Below, piece after piece: positions 42,462 through 53,453 of a DNA stretch of 64,000 nt. Position 1 is the stretch's first letter; each line of letters begins with the position of its first letter. Made by a program: the position numbers and the translations under genes. The notes under the pieces are model-generated. The model was given only the letters and a program-made list of their open reading frames with translations, had not been told where the DNA came from and did no database searches. Source of the DNA: Erinaceus europaeus (lineage: Eukaryota; Chordata; Mammalia; Eulipotyphla; Erinaceidae); assembly GCF_950295315.1 (NCBI RefSeq), contig NC_080171.1, positions 30,076,682 through 30,140,681 of the forward strand. Direction: 5' to 3'.

Positions 42462-42643
42462 TATTATTATTTGTAACTGAGGATTTGCTGCTCCATCTGA
42501 CAACTTCAAATAGAGTTAGGAGAGAGGAAAAGACACTACAGACTAAAGCACAGCACAGAAACCCCTCATTGCATCCCCTGGAGAGGGCCATGTTCAAACC
42601 TGAATTGTGCATGACAAAGCAGGTGAGCTATCTTGAAGGCCCT
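42462..42643 (-). mobile_element. SINE, 'ACAGCACCAAA' family, antisense
   Basis: AAGCACAGCACAGAAACCCC, GTTCAAACCTGAATTGTGC, GCAGGTGAGCTATCTTGAAGGCCC. Confidence 0.7.
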
Positions 42644-42900
42644 AAAAATACTTTCTATGTAGGATTACTTTTAATATTGTATTTTAGTATATATTACTAA
42701 ATTTTCCCTACTTTTATGTATGCGTTGCAATGATATATTTGAAATGCAGGTAGTATAAGTTCAGATACTAGAGTAAATGGGAATTAAATCTCTGGAATTA
42801 GAATTTGCTTGTTAACAATGGCAGGAGTACAGGAACTAATACTTGTAGAATTCTTGGAATTGGCACAAATATGTTGACTTTATTCGACTCATATATTTCT

Positions 42901-43252
42901 TTTTTTTTATTAAGTTTTTTTTTCCCTCCAGGGTTATTGCTGGGCTCAGTGCCTGCGCCATGAATCCACCGCTCCTGGAGGCCATTTTTTCCCCCTTTTG
43001 TTGCCCGTGTTGTTGTAGCCTCGTTATGGTCATTATTATTACCATTGTTGATGTTGTTCGTTGTTGGATAGGACAGAGAGAAATGGAGAGAGGAGGGGAA
43101 GACAGAGAAGGGGAGACACCTGCAGACCTGCTTCACCTCCTGTGAAGCGACTCCCCTGCAGGTGGGGAGCCGGGGGCTTGAACCGGGATCCTTACGCCGG
43201 TCCTTGCGCTTTGCGCTATGTGCGCCCAACCCACTGTGCCACCGCCCGACCC
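42901..43252 (-). mobile_element. tRNA-derived SINE, young long form, antisense
   Basis: T-run, CTCCAGGGTTATTGCTGGG, CACCGCTCCTGGAGGCCAT, GCCGGGGGCTTGAACCGGG and CCACCGCCCGACC. The 16-bp duplication CGACTCATATATTTCT (42885-42900 and 43253-43268) flanks it. Confidence 0.96.
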
Positions 43253-43268
43253 CGACTCATATATTTCT

Positions 43269-43731
43269 ATAATCATTGTAACTCTTATCTGGGATTTTAA
43301 CTTAACAATGGAACAATTAACCATGATAATAACTATTTCAGCAGAGCTTCATAAATATGAGAAAAGGTTAATGCTGCCTCAGCTTGTGCTGGGCAGAAAA
43401 GACCAAAAGCTTTTTGCTAGTTAAACAGTATGAAAGTTAAAGTCACAGGCAAACAGAAGAGTATTGGAAAATTGCAGGTTAAATGTGCTAAAGAGTGAAA
43501 CTCTTCAGTATCTGTACATTTTTATGATTTTTGTGGTTCATAATATTATGTAAAATTGGTACATCATTCTTAAAACCATTGTGCAACAGGTTTATATAGC
43601 CAACACAAATAAAGCACATGTAGTTAAATAGAATCTTTTTTTTCCATAGTGTAAATTTCTACTAACATGAAGGGCTACTGACTAACAAAGCATAGGCTCC
43701 TTGATTCTGACAATCCTGTTTATTTAATTTA
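43269..43731. other. unassigned stretch
   Basis: Nothing clearly recognised; it may include decayed L1. Confidence 0.35.
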
Positions 43732-43855
43732 TTTATTTTTAACCAGAGCACTGATTAACTCTGCCTTGTGGTGTTGCTGGGGAGTGAACCTAGGATTTTG
43801 GAGCTTCAGGCATGAAAGTCTTTTTACATAACCATTATGCTATCTCTCCTGTCCC
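43732..43855 (-). mobile_element. SINE, 'CATAATGGTTATG' family, antisense
   Basis: TTAACCAGAGCACTGATTAACTCTG, GGGGAGTGAACCTAGG and ACATAACCATTATGCTATC. Confidence 0.87.
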
Positions 43856-44029
43856 AATCCTCCCCTTCTGAGTTCTAGTTTTTCAATCTGAGCTACTGAG
43901 AAATCTTTTTATGGCTCCTAGCTCTATCATAGGGGATGCTGTTAATATTACATTATACCATATTTCTTCTTACTGAATTAGCTCTGGATGTTAAGGTTAT
44001 ATCTGTGTTTCTTACTAATTTCTTCTTTT

Positions 44030-44281
44030 ATTGTTGTTGCCAGAGCTTTGCATGTGGATAACTCCAATGCTCCCTATGCACTTTTTTTTCCCTCTTTCAA
44101 TTTCATATAGAAACAGAGAATAAGAGATTATGAAAAAATAAAAGAGGAGAAACACAATACCACTCTGGTACATGTGAAGCTACCCCATGTGCACATTGCT
44201 CCTGTGTGCCAAAGTCCCAAACCCAGGCCTTCGCACATGGTAAAGTGTATATTCTATCAGTTTACCTATTTATCAGCCCCT
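44030..44281 (-). mobile_element. old SINE, antisense
   Basis: GCCAGAGCTTTGCATGTGGATAAC, AGAAACAGAGAATAAGAG, CATGTGAAGCTACCCC and ATTTATCAGCCCC. A diverged family with the same reverse layout as the other SINEs. Confidence 0.6.
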
Positions 44282-45165
44282 ATTATTATTATTTTATTTT
44301 ATTTTTAATTTTGTATTTATAAAAAGGAAACATTGACAAAACCATAGGATAAGAGGGGTACAGCTTCACACAATTCCCACCACCAGACCTCTGTATACCA
44401 TCCCCTACCCTGATAGCCTTCCTATTCTTTAACACTCTAGGAGTATAGATCCAGGATCATTGTGGGATGCAGAAGGTTGAAGGTCTGGCTTCTGTAATTG
44501 CTTCCCCACTGAACATGGGCATTGACAGGTCAGTCCATACTCCCATCCTGTCTCTCTCTTTCCCTAGTGGGGAAGGGCTGTGGGGAAGCAGAGCCTCAAG
44601 GCACATTGGTGGGGTTGTCTGTCAAGGGAAGTCTGGTCGCATCCTGCTAGCATCTGGAACCTGGTGGCTGAGAAGAGAGTTAATATACAAAGCCAAACAA
44701 ACTGTTGGACAATTATGGACCTAAAGGCTGGAATAGTGCAGATGAAGCGTTGGGGGGGGGGGGTCCTCCATTTTGTAGGTAGCTAGTAGGCATATTTTAG
44801 TTATATTTCAAAGGGCCTGTAGCTCTACTAGTGTTTTTTTCTTTTCTTTTTTTCCCCCTGAGCCTGAAATCTTATATGCAGGTGAATCATTGTTGTCTGG
44901 GGAGATGATGTCATGGCTGGGAAAAGGACCAGAAAGCTGGATCAGGGAAGAGAGTAGCTCCCTAATATGGGAAAGGGGTATAAATATTACTGTAAACCCC
45001 ATCAATTTGTTGTGCTCTGGAGTCCATAATTAGTTTAGGAGCCTGTGTGACCTCTACATCCCTCTAGATCTGAGCTCACATTCTGTGGTCATGAGTAGGA
45101 ACATTCCATGCTGCCCCAGTATCGACCCATCTTCCTCAGGTATATCATAGAGTATGTTACCCTTT
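44282..45165 (-). mobile_element. L1 long 3' UTR, 5'-truncated, antisense
   Basis: It starts with T-rich sequence and GATAAGAGGGGTACAGCTTC, then GGTCTGGCTTCTGTAATTGC, AGGTCAGTCCATACTCCC, GGAGATGATGTCATGGC and AGAAAGCTGGATCAGGG. Collinear with 4330-5950. Confidence 0.85.
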
Positions 45166-45169
45166 TTGT

Positions 45170-45240
45170 TTCCTTATCCCCCTTTATCTCAATTTCTTTC
45201 TGTCCTATCAAATGGAATAAATAAAGAAATAAAGATTGTC
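45170..45240 (+). mobile_element. SINE tail fragment
   Basis: CCCCCTTTATCTCAATTTC, TGTCCTATCAAATGGAATAAATAAAG: only the pyrimidine tract and tail of a SINE. Confidence 0.6.
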
Positions 45241-45604
45241 CTTGGGCAGACTCAGTGCTGTAAACATGCCAGTTTTCTCCACATCTACCTACAGATTCAG
45301 TGCAACCTTAATTAAAATCCCAGCAGGTTTGCATGTGTGTAAATTAGAAAGCTGACTGAAAAATGAATATGGAGTTGTGAAGGGGCAAGGATAATCAGGG
45401 TCTGTGTGAAGATGGGCAACAGCAAAAAATCAGGAAGACTTGCAATACCAGAATCCAAGAGCCATTATAAAATCATCATAACTGAGTGTGTGTTAACTTA
45501 TTTACACAAAGCTAGACATAATGGTTAGTATCACGGAGGGAGAATAAAATAACCTAACAAACAAAGCTTACACTTCTATGTATGTCTCCTCTATTTTATT
45601 AAAT

Positions 45605-45877
45605 ATTAATTTATCTATATTTTACTTTATTGCCACTATAGTTATTGCTGGGGCTCAGTTCCTACATGAGCTAGCTTCCAGTGGCTACATTTTTCCAATT
45701 TATTTTATTTGACTGAGACACAGAGGAACAGAGAGGGAGGGGGAGAGACAAAATGACACACACCTGCAGCCGTGCTCTATAACTCATGAATCCCCTGTAG
45801 GTGAGGACCTGGGGCTTGAACTGGAGTCCTTGTCCATGGCAACATATATACTCTGTGGGTGCACCACCACCTGGCCT
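45605..45877 (-). mobile_element. tRNA-derived SINE, older long form, antisense
   Basis: TAGTTATTGCTGGGGCTCAG, TTCCAGTGGCTAC, CACACACCTGCAGCCGTGC, GACCTGGGGCTTGAACTGG and CACCACCACCTGGCC. Confidence 0.85.
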
Positions 45878-45879
45878 TT

Positions 45880-46385
45880 ATTTTCATTAGTTGATTTTTA
45901 TTGTGATATAATTGACATAGACTTTTTAATTCATTTCAGGTGTACAGCATAATGACTGAATATTTGTTTACACTGTGAAATGGATCACAGGAAGAATTAT
46001 AATAACCATCTGTCATTATACTTGGTTTAAAAAGACAAAGGTTTTCTTAGGATCTTTGTTAAAGATTACTTTGAAAATTCAATCTCAGTGACCTTCAGAC
46101 ATGCTACAGGGTTGTATTAAATACCACCGTCAACACATTGTAGTTTATACCCGTGACTTAGTTGTTTTATGATAGTCAATGCATTTGAGTCCCTCCTTTC
46201 ACTCATTTTATCATTCATTTAATTCCCAGTGTCCCTGGCCACCCATCATATGTTTTTTTCTGCCTGTGAGTTTGAGTGTTGTTGTTTGTAAGTTCTGCTT
46301 TCAGTTTACTTATATGAGTAGAGTGGTATAGAGCTTGTCTTTCTCTGTCTGACTTAGTGCCTGGTTTCTGCACAGAACTCTGCAA
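45880..46385 (-). mobile_element. ancient L1 3' end, antisense
   Basis: TTATTGTGATATAATTGACATAG and TTTCAGGTGTACAGCATAATGAC match the reverse of old L1 3' UTRs (L1ME-like). Confidence 0.6.
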
Positions 46386-46993
46386 TACATAGAAGAAAGG
46401 ACAATTATTTTTCAATATATGATGTTGGGCCAACTGAATGTCCAAATGTAAAAAACTAAATCTTGACTTCTATTTCACCACCCCCCCAACATCAATCAAT
46501 TCCAGATGGAGTGCAGGTTAAAATACACATATTATAATAATAAAGTTTTCCAAAGAATGTCTTCATAGACATAGGCAAAGATTTTTCTTAATGCAACACA
46601 TAAAACACTAGTCATAAAGAGAAAAAAAATTGCTATGCTGACTATATCAATATTACAAACTTCTATAAAAAAGCAAGCTCTAGAGTGGGTGGATCATATC
46701 TATATAGATACAGATACATGTGTTTGACAAGGGAATCCTGAGTACAATAGATTGATATATGTATGTATGTATGTATGTACCTATATAACATCATTGCTAC
46801 TTTTAGGTTCAAATTGAAAATACAAAGAAGCCCTCCAGTTCTACAAAATAATAAACAAATAAATAAATAAATAGGCATAGAATCACCATTAAATCTAACA
46901 AGTTCACTTCTGGGTATACTCCCAATAGAGCTAAAAGCAGAAACTCAAGAGATAATTAAGGACCCATGTTTATAGCAGCAATCAAAAAGATAA

Positions 46994-47228
46994 ACAGGGG
47001 TAGATGGCATAATGGTTATGCAAAGATACTCTCATGTCTGAAGCTCCAAAGTTCCAAGTTCAATTCCCCACACCACCATAAGCCAGAGATGAGCAATGCT
47101 CTGGTAAAATGGAAGAAAGAAAAAAAGAAAGAAAGAAAGAGAAAGAAAGAAGAAAAGAGAAAGAAAGAAAGAAAAAGAAATAAGGAAGGAAGGAAAGAAG
47201 AGAAGGAAAGGAGGGAAGACAGAAAGAA
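46994..47228 (+). mobile_element. SINE, 'CATAATGGTTATG' family with GAAA expansion
   Basis: GGGGTAGATGGCATAATGG, TTATGCAAAG, GTTCAATTCCCCACACCACC and CCAGAGATGAGCAATGCTCTGG, then a purine array to 47228. Confidence 0.88.
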
Positions 47229-47427
47229 ACTCAAATGCCCATCAACAGATGAACGAATAAACAAAATGTCCATATATAAACAACGGAATATTTTTCGCCC
47301 TTGAAAAAGAAGACATCCTAGCATGTGTTACGATAGCAACATATTGTTTCAAAGTGAAGCTTTATGACATTATGGTAACTAAAATGAGCCAATTCTGAAA
47401 ATAAAAGGCACAGTTTGATTCTTTATA

Positions 47428-47643
47428 GTCTCTCTCCCTCTCTATCTCCCCCTTCTCTCTCAATTTCTGACTATCTCTATTCAATAAATAAATAAAGATA
47501 GTTTTAAAAAGAGAGGGAGAGAGACAGAGAGACAACTGCAGCCCTGCTTCACCTCTCCCAAAGCTTTCCTCCTGCAGATGGGGGCCGGGGGATTGAACAC
47601 GGGTCCTTGTGTACATGCGCTCAGCCAGGCATCACCTGGCCCC
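47428..47643. mobile_element. two SINE halves in inverted arrangement
   Basis: 47428-47506 is a sense tail (CTCCCTCTCTATCTCCCCC ... AATAAATAAATAAAG). 47507-47643 is an antisense head half (GACAACTGCAGCCCTGC, CCAAAGCTTTCCTCCTGC, ATCACCTGGCCCC). The antisense part lacks its own tail. Confidence 0.7.
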
Positions 47644-47789
47644 TCCACATGATATTTGTAACTTGGGGAAGCCCCACAGATTGTATAGCAGAGCTATGGT
47701 GTTTCTGTCTGTCTATCTACATTTATTATCCCAAGTGCAGTGGAATTTTGTATATGCAATACTGTAGCACTGAAAAAAAAAATGAGTAA

Positions 47790-48075
47790 CAGGAACCAGT
47801 CAGTGGCCAACCTGGTTGAGTACACACAGTTGTAAGATCCAGGTTCAAGCCTCCAGTCCCCACATGCAGGGGTGAAGTTTCAGGTGTAGCAAAGCCATGC
47901 TGCAGATACTTGCTTATCTTTCTCTTTTACTCACAATCTCAGTTTCTCTCATATGAAATGAAAGGAAAATAAAAAGGGAAAGAGGACTGTCAGGAGCAGC
48001 AGATTCATTGTGTAGGAACTGAGCCCCAGAAATAAACCTGATGGAAATTTAAAATATAATAATAATAATAATAAA
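47790..48075 (+). mobile_element. tRNA-derived SINE, older long form
   Basis: GGAACCAGTCAGTGGCCAACC, GATCCAGGTTCAAGCCTCC, TCAGGAGCAGCAGATTCATTG and CCCCAGAAATAAACCTGATGG, with an AAT-repeat tail. Confidence 0.83.
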
Positions 48076-48245
48076 TGAGTGAATGACAGGGAGAGAAAGA
48101 AAGTATATTGGTGGTTCCCAGAGCTGGGAGTAGGGTGGGGGATGGGTGAGAGGGAATTTATATTTAATGAATATTTAATATTCAGTTTTTCAGGATGAAG
48201 AAATTTCTTATGATGATGGTAGCACAACTGGCACATATTTTTAAG

Positions 48246-48432
48246 TAATTTATTCTTATTTAACTTTATTTACTTTAGTGAGAGGAATATACAGAGGAAG
48301 AGAGAAAGAGAGAGAGAAAGACCAAAGCACTGTAGAGTTCTGGCTTATGGTAGTGTTGGGGATTAAATCTGGGACCTCATGCCTCAGGCATGAAAGACTT
48401 TTGTAGAACCATTGTGCTATCTCCCCAGCCCT
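48246..48432 (-). mobile_element. SINE, 'CATAATGGTTATG' family, antisense
   Basis: ACCAAAGCACTGTAGAGTTCTGG, GGGGATTAAATCTGGGACC and ACCATTGTGCTATCTCCCC. Confidence 0.87.
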
Positions 48433-48509
48433 ACAACCTATATAGTAATACCACTGAGAAATAGACTTAAAATTATTAAGAATTTTAACTGACTTTAAAA
48501 CATTTCTTT

Positions 48510-48786
48510 TTTTAATGTTTTTTATTTTTTTAATATTTATTTATTCCCTTTTGCTGCCCTTGTTGTTTTGTTGTTGTAGTTATTGATGTCATCAATGTTG
48601 GATAGGACACAGAGTAATGGAGAAAGAAGGGGAAGACAGGGGGAGAGAAAGATAGACACCCGCAGACCTGCTTCACAGCTTGTGAAGTGACTCCCCTGCA
48701 GGTGGGGAGCCGGGGGCTGGAACCAGAATCTTTAGCAGGTCCTTGCACCACCTGCACTTAACCTGCTGTGCTACTGCCTGACTCCC
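48510..48786 (-). mobile_element. tRNA-derived SINE, young type, antisense
   Basis: T-rich tail, TTGCTGCCCTTGTTG, GATAGACACCCGCAGACC, CTCCCCTGCAGGTGGGGAGC and CTACTGCCTGACTCCCC. Confidence 0.92.
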
Positions 48787-49489
48787 CTTTACAATGTTTC
48801 TTTAAAGAAGACATTGGAAGTAAGGAGATATACACTTTTTAAAAACTTGATACTCCATCCAAATATATTCATTTCACACAAGCAAGTTGGAAAAACTCCA
48901 CAAGTAACTCTGTCTCTGTGTAAAATCAGGCGTGTATAGAGACAAGAGATGTGAGGGAGCATTGATAGTCTTACAACATTAGAACTTTGCTAGTGGGTGA
49001 GTGAACTTCTCCCTGTGTTGAGATGGAAGGCTGTGCACCTTGCATTACAAAGCACTGTAAACTATGACTAAGAAGACCAATAATTTGTTTTCAATTCCAT
49101 CTAAGTACTAATATAACTGGCACCTGTTTAGTGTCCAAAATCAGAAGAGTTTGGAAAGCATTCAGAGTAATGTAGCCACAGGTGAAAGGAAGTGGCCATT
49201 ATAGCTCCCAAGGTTTCCTGGAGCTTTGGTCACAGTTGTTGGGACAAGAACTTGGCCATTATAGCCCCTACAGTTCCAAACTCAGCCACAACAACAAAAT
49301 AGCCCCCTTCTTGACCACGCACCCTTCCCAGGGTATGAAGTCTGCTGGTTTTTGAGAAATGGGGTCAGACTGAACTCCCTTGTCCACTGGTAACTCAAAG
49401 GTTTCTCCCAATAAGCCTGCCTCAGCTCTCAGAGACGTGTGTCTCTCTGTCTCCACACTCTGAAGCCTGATTTTTGTATCAATAGATAA
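48787..49489. other. unique-looking stretch
   Basis: A 13-bp motif TGGCCATTATAGC occurs twice (49192 and 49254 regions). Otherwise nothing recognised. Confidence 0.4.
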
Positions 49490-49700
49490 ATTAGTGATTT
49501 CCAAAAGGGAAGGGGCAAGTGGTAGGAAAACTGTGTAGAAGGGGGATTCATTGTATGACAGAATTGTACATTTAGAGGTAAACTTAACATAGTGCTATAC
49601 AGATGTTGATTTTTTATGCTGCACACCTGAAACTATAGAATATTGGTGCATTACATAAATGTGATGCTACTTAAATAAAATCTGTCACCATACTTAGTTT
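49490..49700 (+). mobile_element. ancient L1 3' end, sense
   Basis: TTTATGCTGCACACCTGAAACTATAG and ACTTAAATAAAATCTG follow old L1 3' ends (usual text: tgtacacctgaaact... aataaaa). Confidence 0.5.
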
Positions 49701-49864
49701 TAAAAAAAATCAAAGCTTCACTTTGTATTTTCTTCTTCTTCATTGGCTCCTTTCCAGCTGCATCTAAATACCCATACGTTTCTCCCATCTGAAAGAAAAA
49801 CAACAAGAAATGCTCCCACAAACACATCTGCCTCCAGATATCTCACCTTCCCAGCCTGGCTTCT

Positions 49865-50250
49865 TTTTTTAATTGAATCATAATTAACAGGGAACATTAT
49901 ATTAGTTTCAGGTGTGCAGTAGAGCAAGTCACCATTTGAATGCATTGCCCAGTAACCATCACAATAATTCTTATTTCCCTTCTATTCTTGGCTTTGTTTT
50001 AAGTTTGCAATACAATACCAATGCCCTTGGGATCATTCTACAGATCACTTCCCCAAGACTTATTTGTTTTAAAACTACTATAGACATATCTCTAGCTCAT
50101 GCTCACTGATCTTGACTTCCCTCCCCCTCACACTATTCTCTGGTCTGTGAGTTTTGTTTTGCTTTTAGATTCTCCATCCTGTGGTGTTTGTCTTTCTCTG
50201 TCTAACTTACTTCACTTAGCATAATAACCTCAAGGTTCATCCATTTCCCT
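49865..50250 (-). mobile_element. ancient L1 3' end, antisense
   Basis: TTAATTGAATCATAATTAACAGG, TTTCAGGTGTGCAGTAGAG and CTTACTTCACTTAGCATAATAACC are the reverse of old L1 3' ends. Confidence 0.6.
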
Positions 50251-50671
50251 CTTTGGACCTGTCTGACTTGCATGTAACTCAGGTGAAATAAATTGATCTT
50301 CTTCTTCATTTTCTGTCATCCTTCACCATATAGACAGATGGTTCATCCATCACACTTGGGAGTTTCCTGCCTTTTTGTGCCAAAGACTAACGCTAAAATC
50401 TCTCCTCCCTTAATCTGATGCTGCTGCCAGATTAAAAATAATGTTATTTCCTGGTGCCCGTTTATCATTGTTATCAGACAGATCTTCCATAAAATATCTG
50501 TGTGCATACATTGTTCTCCTAGGCTCTGTTCCAAGCAAATAGGGCAAGTAAGCCAATCTGTCTGAGGAACAGAAATTCTAGAAGTCACACAAAAGCTAGC
50601 CAGCCAGCAGTCAGTTGTATTGAAGACCTGCTCAGACTTGCACCACTACTGAAGGAGATTTTCACTGGGAG
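50251..50671. other. unique-looking stretch
   Basis: Nothing recognised on either strand. Confidence 0.4.
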
Positions 50672-51260
50672 TCTGACAAGAGCTCTCTTAGTAGAATGCA
50701 CACTTTGACATGTGTGAGGACCAGAGTTTATTTTTTAATTAATTTTAATTTAATTTATTACCATCAGGGATATTGCTGAGGTTCAATGCTTGTACCATGA
50801 ATTTACCACTTCCAGTGGCCACTTTATTCCTTTCTATTTTTTCCCTTCTATTTCTTTTTACTTCATATAACAGAGAGAAATTAAGAAGGGAAGGGGATAG
50901 AGAGGGAGAGACAAAAAGAGACACCTGCAGTACTGCTTCACCACTCATGAAACTTTCCTCCTACAGGTGGGGACCAGGGACTTGAACCTGTATCCCTGCA
51001 CATGCACTCAATCGGGTGCACCACCACCGAGGACCTGTGTTTACCCTCCTGGTTGCAACATGGAAGCACCATGCAGAGGGCAAGCTCCACAAGTGGTGGA
51101 ACAGTGCTATGATATCACTATTCTTTTATCCCTCTCATCTATATCTCACTTTAAGAAGAGCAAGGAGAAGGAGGAAGAGGAGGAAGAGAGTCAGTATAGT
51201 AGGAGTGATGGAATCCTGCAGGTGTGAACCCCAGAAAATTCCCAGCAGGGAAAAAAAGTT
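50672..51260 (+). mobile_element. old SINE, split by antisense SINE
   Basis: Head 50672-50730 and remainder 51043-51260 (GGGCAAGCTCCACAAGTGGTGG, a purine-expanded tail, CCCCAGAAAATTCCC) belong to one old SINE. The insert at 50731-51028 separates them. Confidence 0.65.
50731..51028 (-). mobile_element. tRNA-derived SINE, older long form, antisense, nested
   Basis: ATTACCATCAGGGATATTGCTG, CACTTCCAGTGGCCAC, GACACCTGCAGTACTGC and GGGTGCACCACCACC. Near-duplicated flanks GAGGACCAGAGTTT/GAGGACCTGTGTTT (50717-50730 and 51029-51042). Confidence 0.88.
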
Positions 51261-51277
51261 GCCAACATGTGCAGGGA

Positions 51278-51677
51278 TGTTGGTATGCTTCTAATTCTGC
51301 TTCTAAAAACCACTTCTGTTTCATTTGGTTTAACCCCCCCTGCTTAACAATGCATTCTATTTACATAACCACTGCAGGGCATTGGTTTAATCCCCACTGG
51401 TTCATGATGTGTTTTTTGCTCCGCCCCCTCTCCTTGTCATACCCTGATTTTCACCAGTCACTTTTCTCTCCACCCTCTCTATGTCACATCCTGTTCCCAC
51501 CCTACTTGGCTAATATATATATATATATATATATGGACAAGACTGTTTTTAGTTTTAGTTGGTTTTGGTTAGCTCGGCTTAGATTGCGCTGCGTTCTGCA
51601 TGAATAAAGAGATACTGCGTACAGCTCAACCATGAGTCCCTGGTTGTCTGTTACCTGCCCGCAAAGCCAACCCGACA
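51278..51677 (+). repeat. 5' LTR of copy 2
   Basis: It starts TGTTGGTATGC and ends CCGACA. A TA repeat (51513-51534) sits where copy 1 has TATATAAAG, and AATAAA lies near 51603. It differs from the 3' LTR by about 15 substitutions and a TA-repeat length change. Confidence 0.93.
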
Positions 51678-51680
51678 TAA

Positions 51681-51700
51681 TGGCGCCCTGAAACAGGGAC
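51681..51700 (+). promoter_or_regulatory. primer-binding site, copy 2
   Basis: TGGCGCCCTGAAACAGGGAC begins three bases after the 5' LTR. It is close to the tRNA-Lys3 primer site TGGCGCCCGAACAGGGAC, with a two-base insertion. Copy 1 has a different lysine-type sequence. Confidence 0.8.
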
Positions 51701-51764
51701 CAGCACCGATATTGGACCTAACCCGCCCATCCCCCAGATAAGTAAACCTGGCTACCCATCCACC

Positions 51765-52202
51765 ATGGGTTGCCTTTCTACTTATGAAGAGGTTTGCCAA
51801 AGCCTCTACTGTTTCGTCATGAGACAGTTTCTCTGTCTCTGGAACATTTTGCTCTGGGCCACACTTTGGTTCCCTGACTGGGAACTTTGGTTTCTTGTGA
51901 CCCTAATCACAGAGCTTGGAAGATGCACGGAGATTTCTCCTTGGACTTTCTGGATTCCCTCTCCCATGTTTCCCGAGGAGAAGGACTACATTTTGCTCCA
52001 GGCCACAATTTGGTTCTTTATGACCGTCGTAGAGTTTGGGATATGCACGGAGATTTCACCTGGGACTTTCTGGACTTCTTCTCACATGTTTCCCATGGAG
52101 AAGGACTACTCTAATTTGAAGAACATTCTCGAGTACTCTGGCAGTCCCCAAGAATGGAGACACGTGGTTAGTTCTACTCTCCTGATTCGATTCTTTCTTT
52201 GA
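51765..52202 (+). CDS. shared ORF of LTR element, copy 2 (uncharacterised)
   Basis: A 145-codon frame. Its ATG has a good context (ACCATGG) and the protein starts MGCLST, which fits an N-myristoylation signal; that is inference. An internal duplication of about 40 residues is visible, with halves ending MFPEEKDY and MFPMEKDY. The frame matches the 165-codon frame of copy 1 through to the C-terminal TLLIxFFL. A second frame at 51887-52114 is also open in both copies. No known retroviral domain was recognised. Gag-like by position only. Confidence 0.4.
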   Translation: MGCLSTYEEVCQSLYCFVMRQFLCLWNILLWATLWFPDWELWFLVTLITELGRCTEISPWTFWIPSPMFPEEKDYILLQATIWFFMTVVEFGICTEISPGTFWTSSHMFPMEKDYSNLKNILEYSGSPQEWRHVVSSTLLIRFFL

Positions 52203-53436
52203 TGGGAAGACGCTTTAAAAATGGGTGCCTGAAGCAATCCAGCAGGAACAGTCAGAAGCACCCTAAATGGAATTTCGAGGAGCTTTTTGGACTTGGACGC
52301 CCTCCAGGGGACTCATGTTGCTACATGGTGAGATCTGGATAATCTGGTTCAAGTTGTGTTTCATAAGAGAGTGATTTGAATGACTGAATTTTTGTTTGAC
52401 ATTGACTTAAAAAAAAAAAGCTGGATGCAGCCATGATTTCTAGAGACATCCAGAAACAATCCAAAAAATTGTTTTTTCCTCTTTTGATATTTTTTACATC
52501 TCGGTATTAATGTGAAACATTTAATCCTGAAAACTGTATGAGTTATGGGCGGGACAGATAGTGCAATGATTATGTTAATTATTCTCATGCCTGAGGCTTC
52601 TAACCTTGGTTCTTATGTTTACCTTTCCACATTTTATTGAGTTTAAACTGTTTAAACAACCTTAAAATCATACTAGAAAAGACTTCCAATTATAATGGAG
52701 TTATCAATTAAACTTCTAATCTACAAGTTTTGTTTGACAAGTAAGTGAATTTCAGCTGTCAAGTCTTCACCTGAAAAAGCATCTACTCAAATGGAATTCC
52801 TGGAAATCCATTTGGACCCCTGTTCTCTGACATCGCCCACAAGATGGAATGACTACAACACACCCCCGGGAACCAATGATGTGACCTGGCACGACTTGAA
52901 GAAACAGATTCACAGACTCCAAAGCTCACTCTCTACAGAAAAGCAGAATTCCGGTGGCTGACATTCCTCATCGAGACAGATGTGCAGCATTTCATCCCCT
53001 GGCATTTTCTTCCGTGGTCATCTACTTTGGACTGACACTTCCATCGGACTTACTGGTACACCTCTTGGACACTTTACACAACTTTACAGCAGTTTCCCTT
53101 TATGCTGCTGGGTTTCTCAAAGACTGACTGCAGCCAGCTGCCTTGGGACTTTATAGGCCATGTCCCCTCGCCTGCAGGCTCTGTCCCCAGAGACAAAAAA
53201 CTCCCCCTCCTTACTAGGTCATACCCACAGAGGCATGAAGAGCTCCTAGAGGCAAGAGATGCCCTTTTGCCCTCTAGGCCTTGCCCTTTGAGGCAGGAAA
53301 TGTTCCCCTTGGCATCACACTGGTTCTTGCTGCTCTTCTATTTTGTTCCTCCATGTTGTATGCCAGTTATTTTGAAAATGCCTGTACGATATAGGTTTCT
53401 GTTCACCCCACACTCCTGATACTATGGCCACTAGTT
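52203..53436 (+). other. non-coding internal region of copy 2
   Basis: Collinear with copy 1 but without a shared long frame. A short remnant of the repeat that is expanded in copy 1 lies at about 53220-53310. The 105-codon frame at 53102-53419 is not preserved in copy 1. Confidence 0.6.
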
Positions 53437-53453
53437 AAAAAGAAAGGGGGAAT
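53437..53453 (+). promoter_or_regulatory. polypurine tract, copy 2
   Basis: AAAAAGAAAGGGGGAAT lies immediately before the 3' LTR and is identical to the tract of copy 1. Confidence 0.88.

Larger units (their letters stand above)
40330..48245 (+). mobile_element. ancient L1 ORF2, sense, in many pieces
   Basis: Decayed ORF2 text appears in order between SINEs: TTATAAGGTTAATATGAAAAATCAG (41208), GTACACTGAAAATTACAAAATATTAC (41912), CAGTGCAACCTTAATTAAAATCCCAG (45299), TTCACTTCTGGGTATACTCCCAATAG (46902), CAAATGCCCATCAACAGATGAACG (47233) and GTGGTTCCCAGAGCTGGGAGTAGGG (48110). The order suggests one old insertion expanded by later ones, including 44282-45165 and an opposite-strand relic at 45880. 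No usable frame remains. Confidence 0.6.

Noticed and set aside
53102..53419. 105-codon frame in the internal region of LTR copy 2
   Set aside because: Not preserved in copy 1; likely chance.
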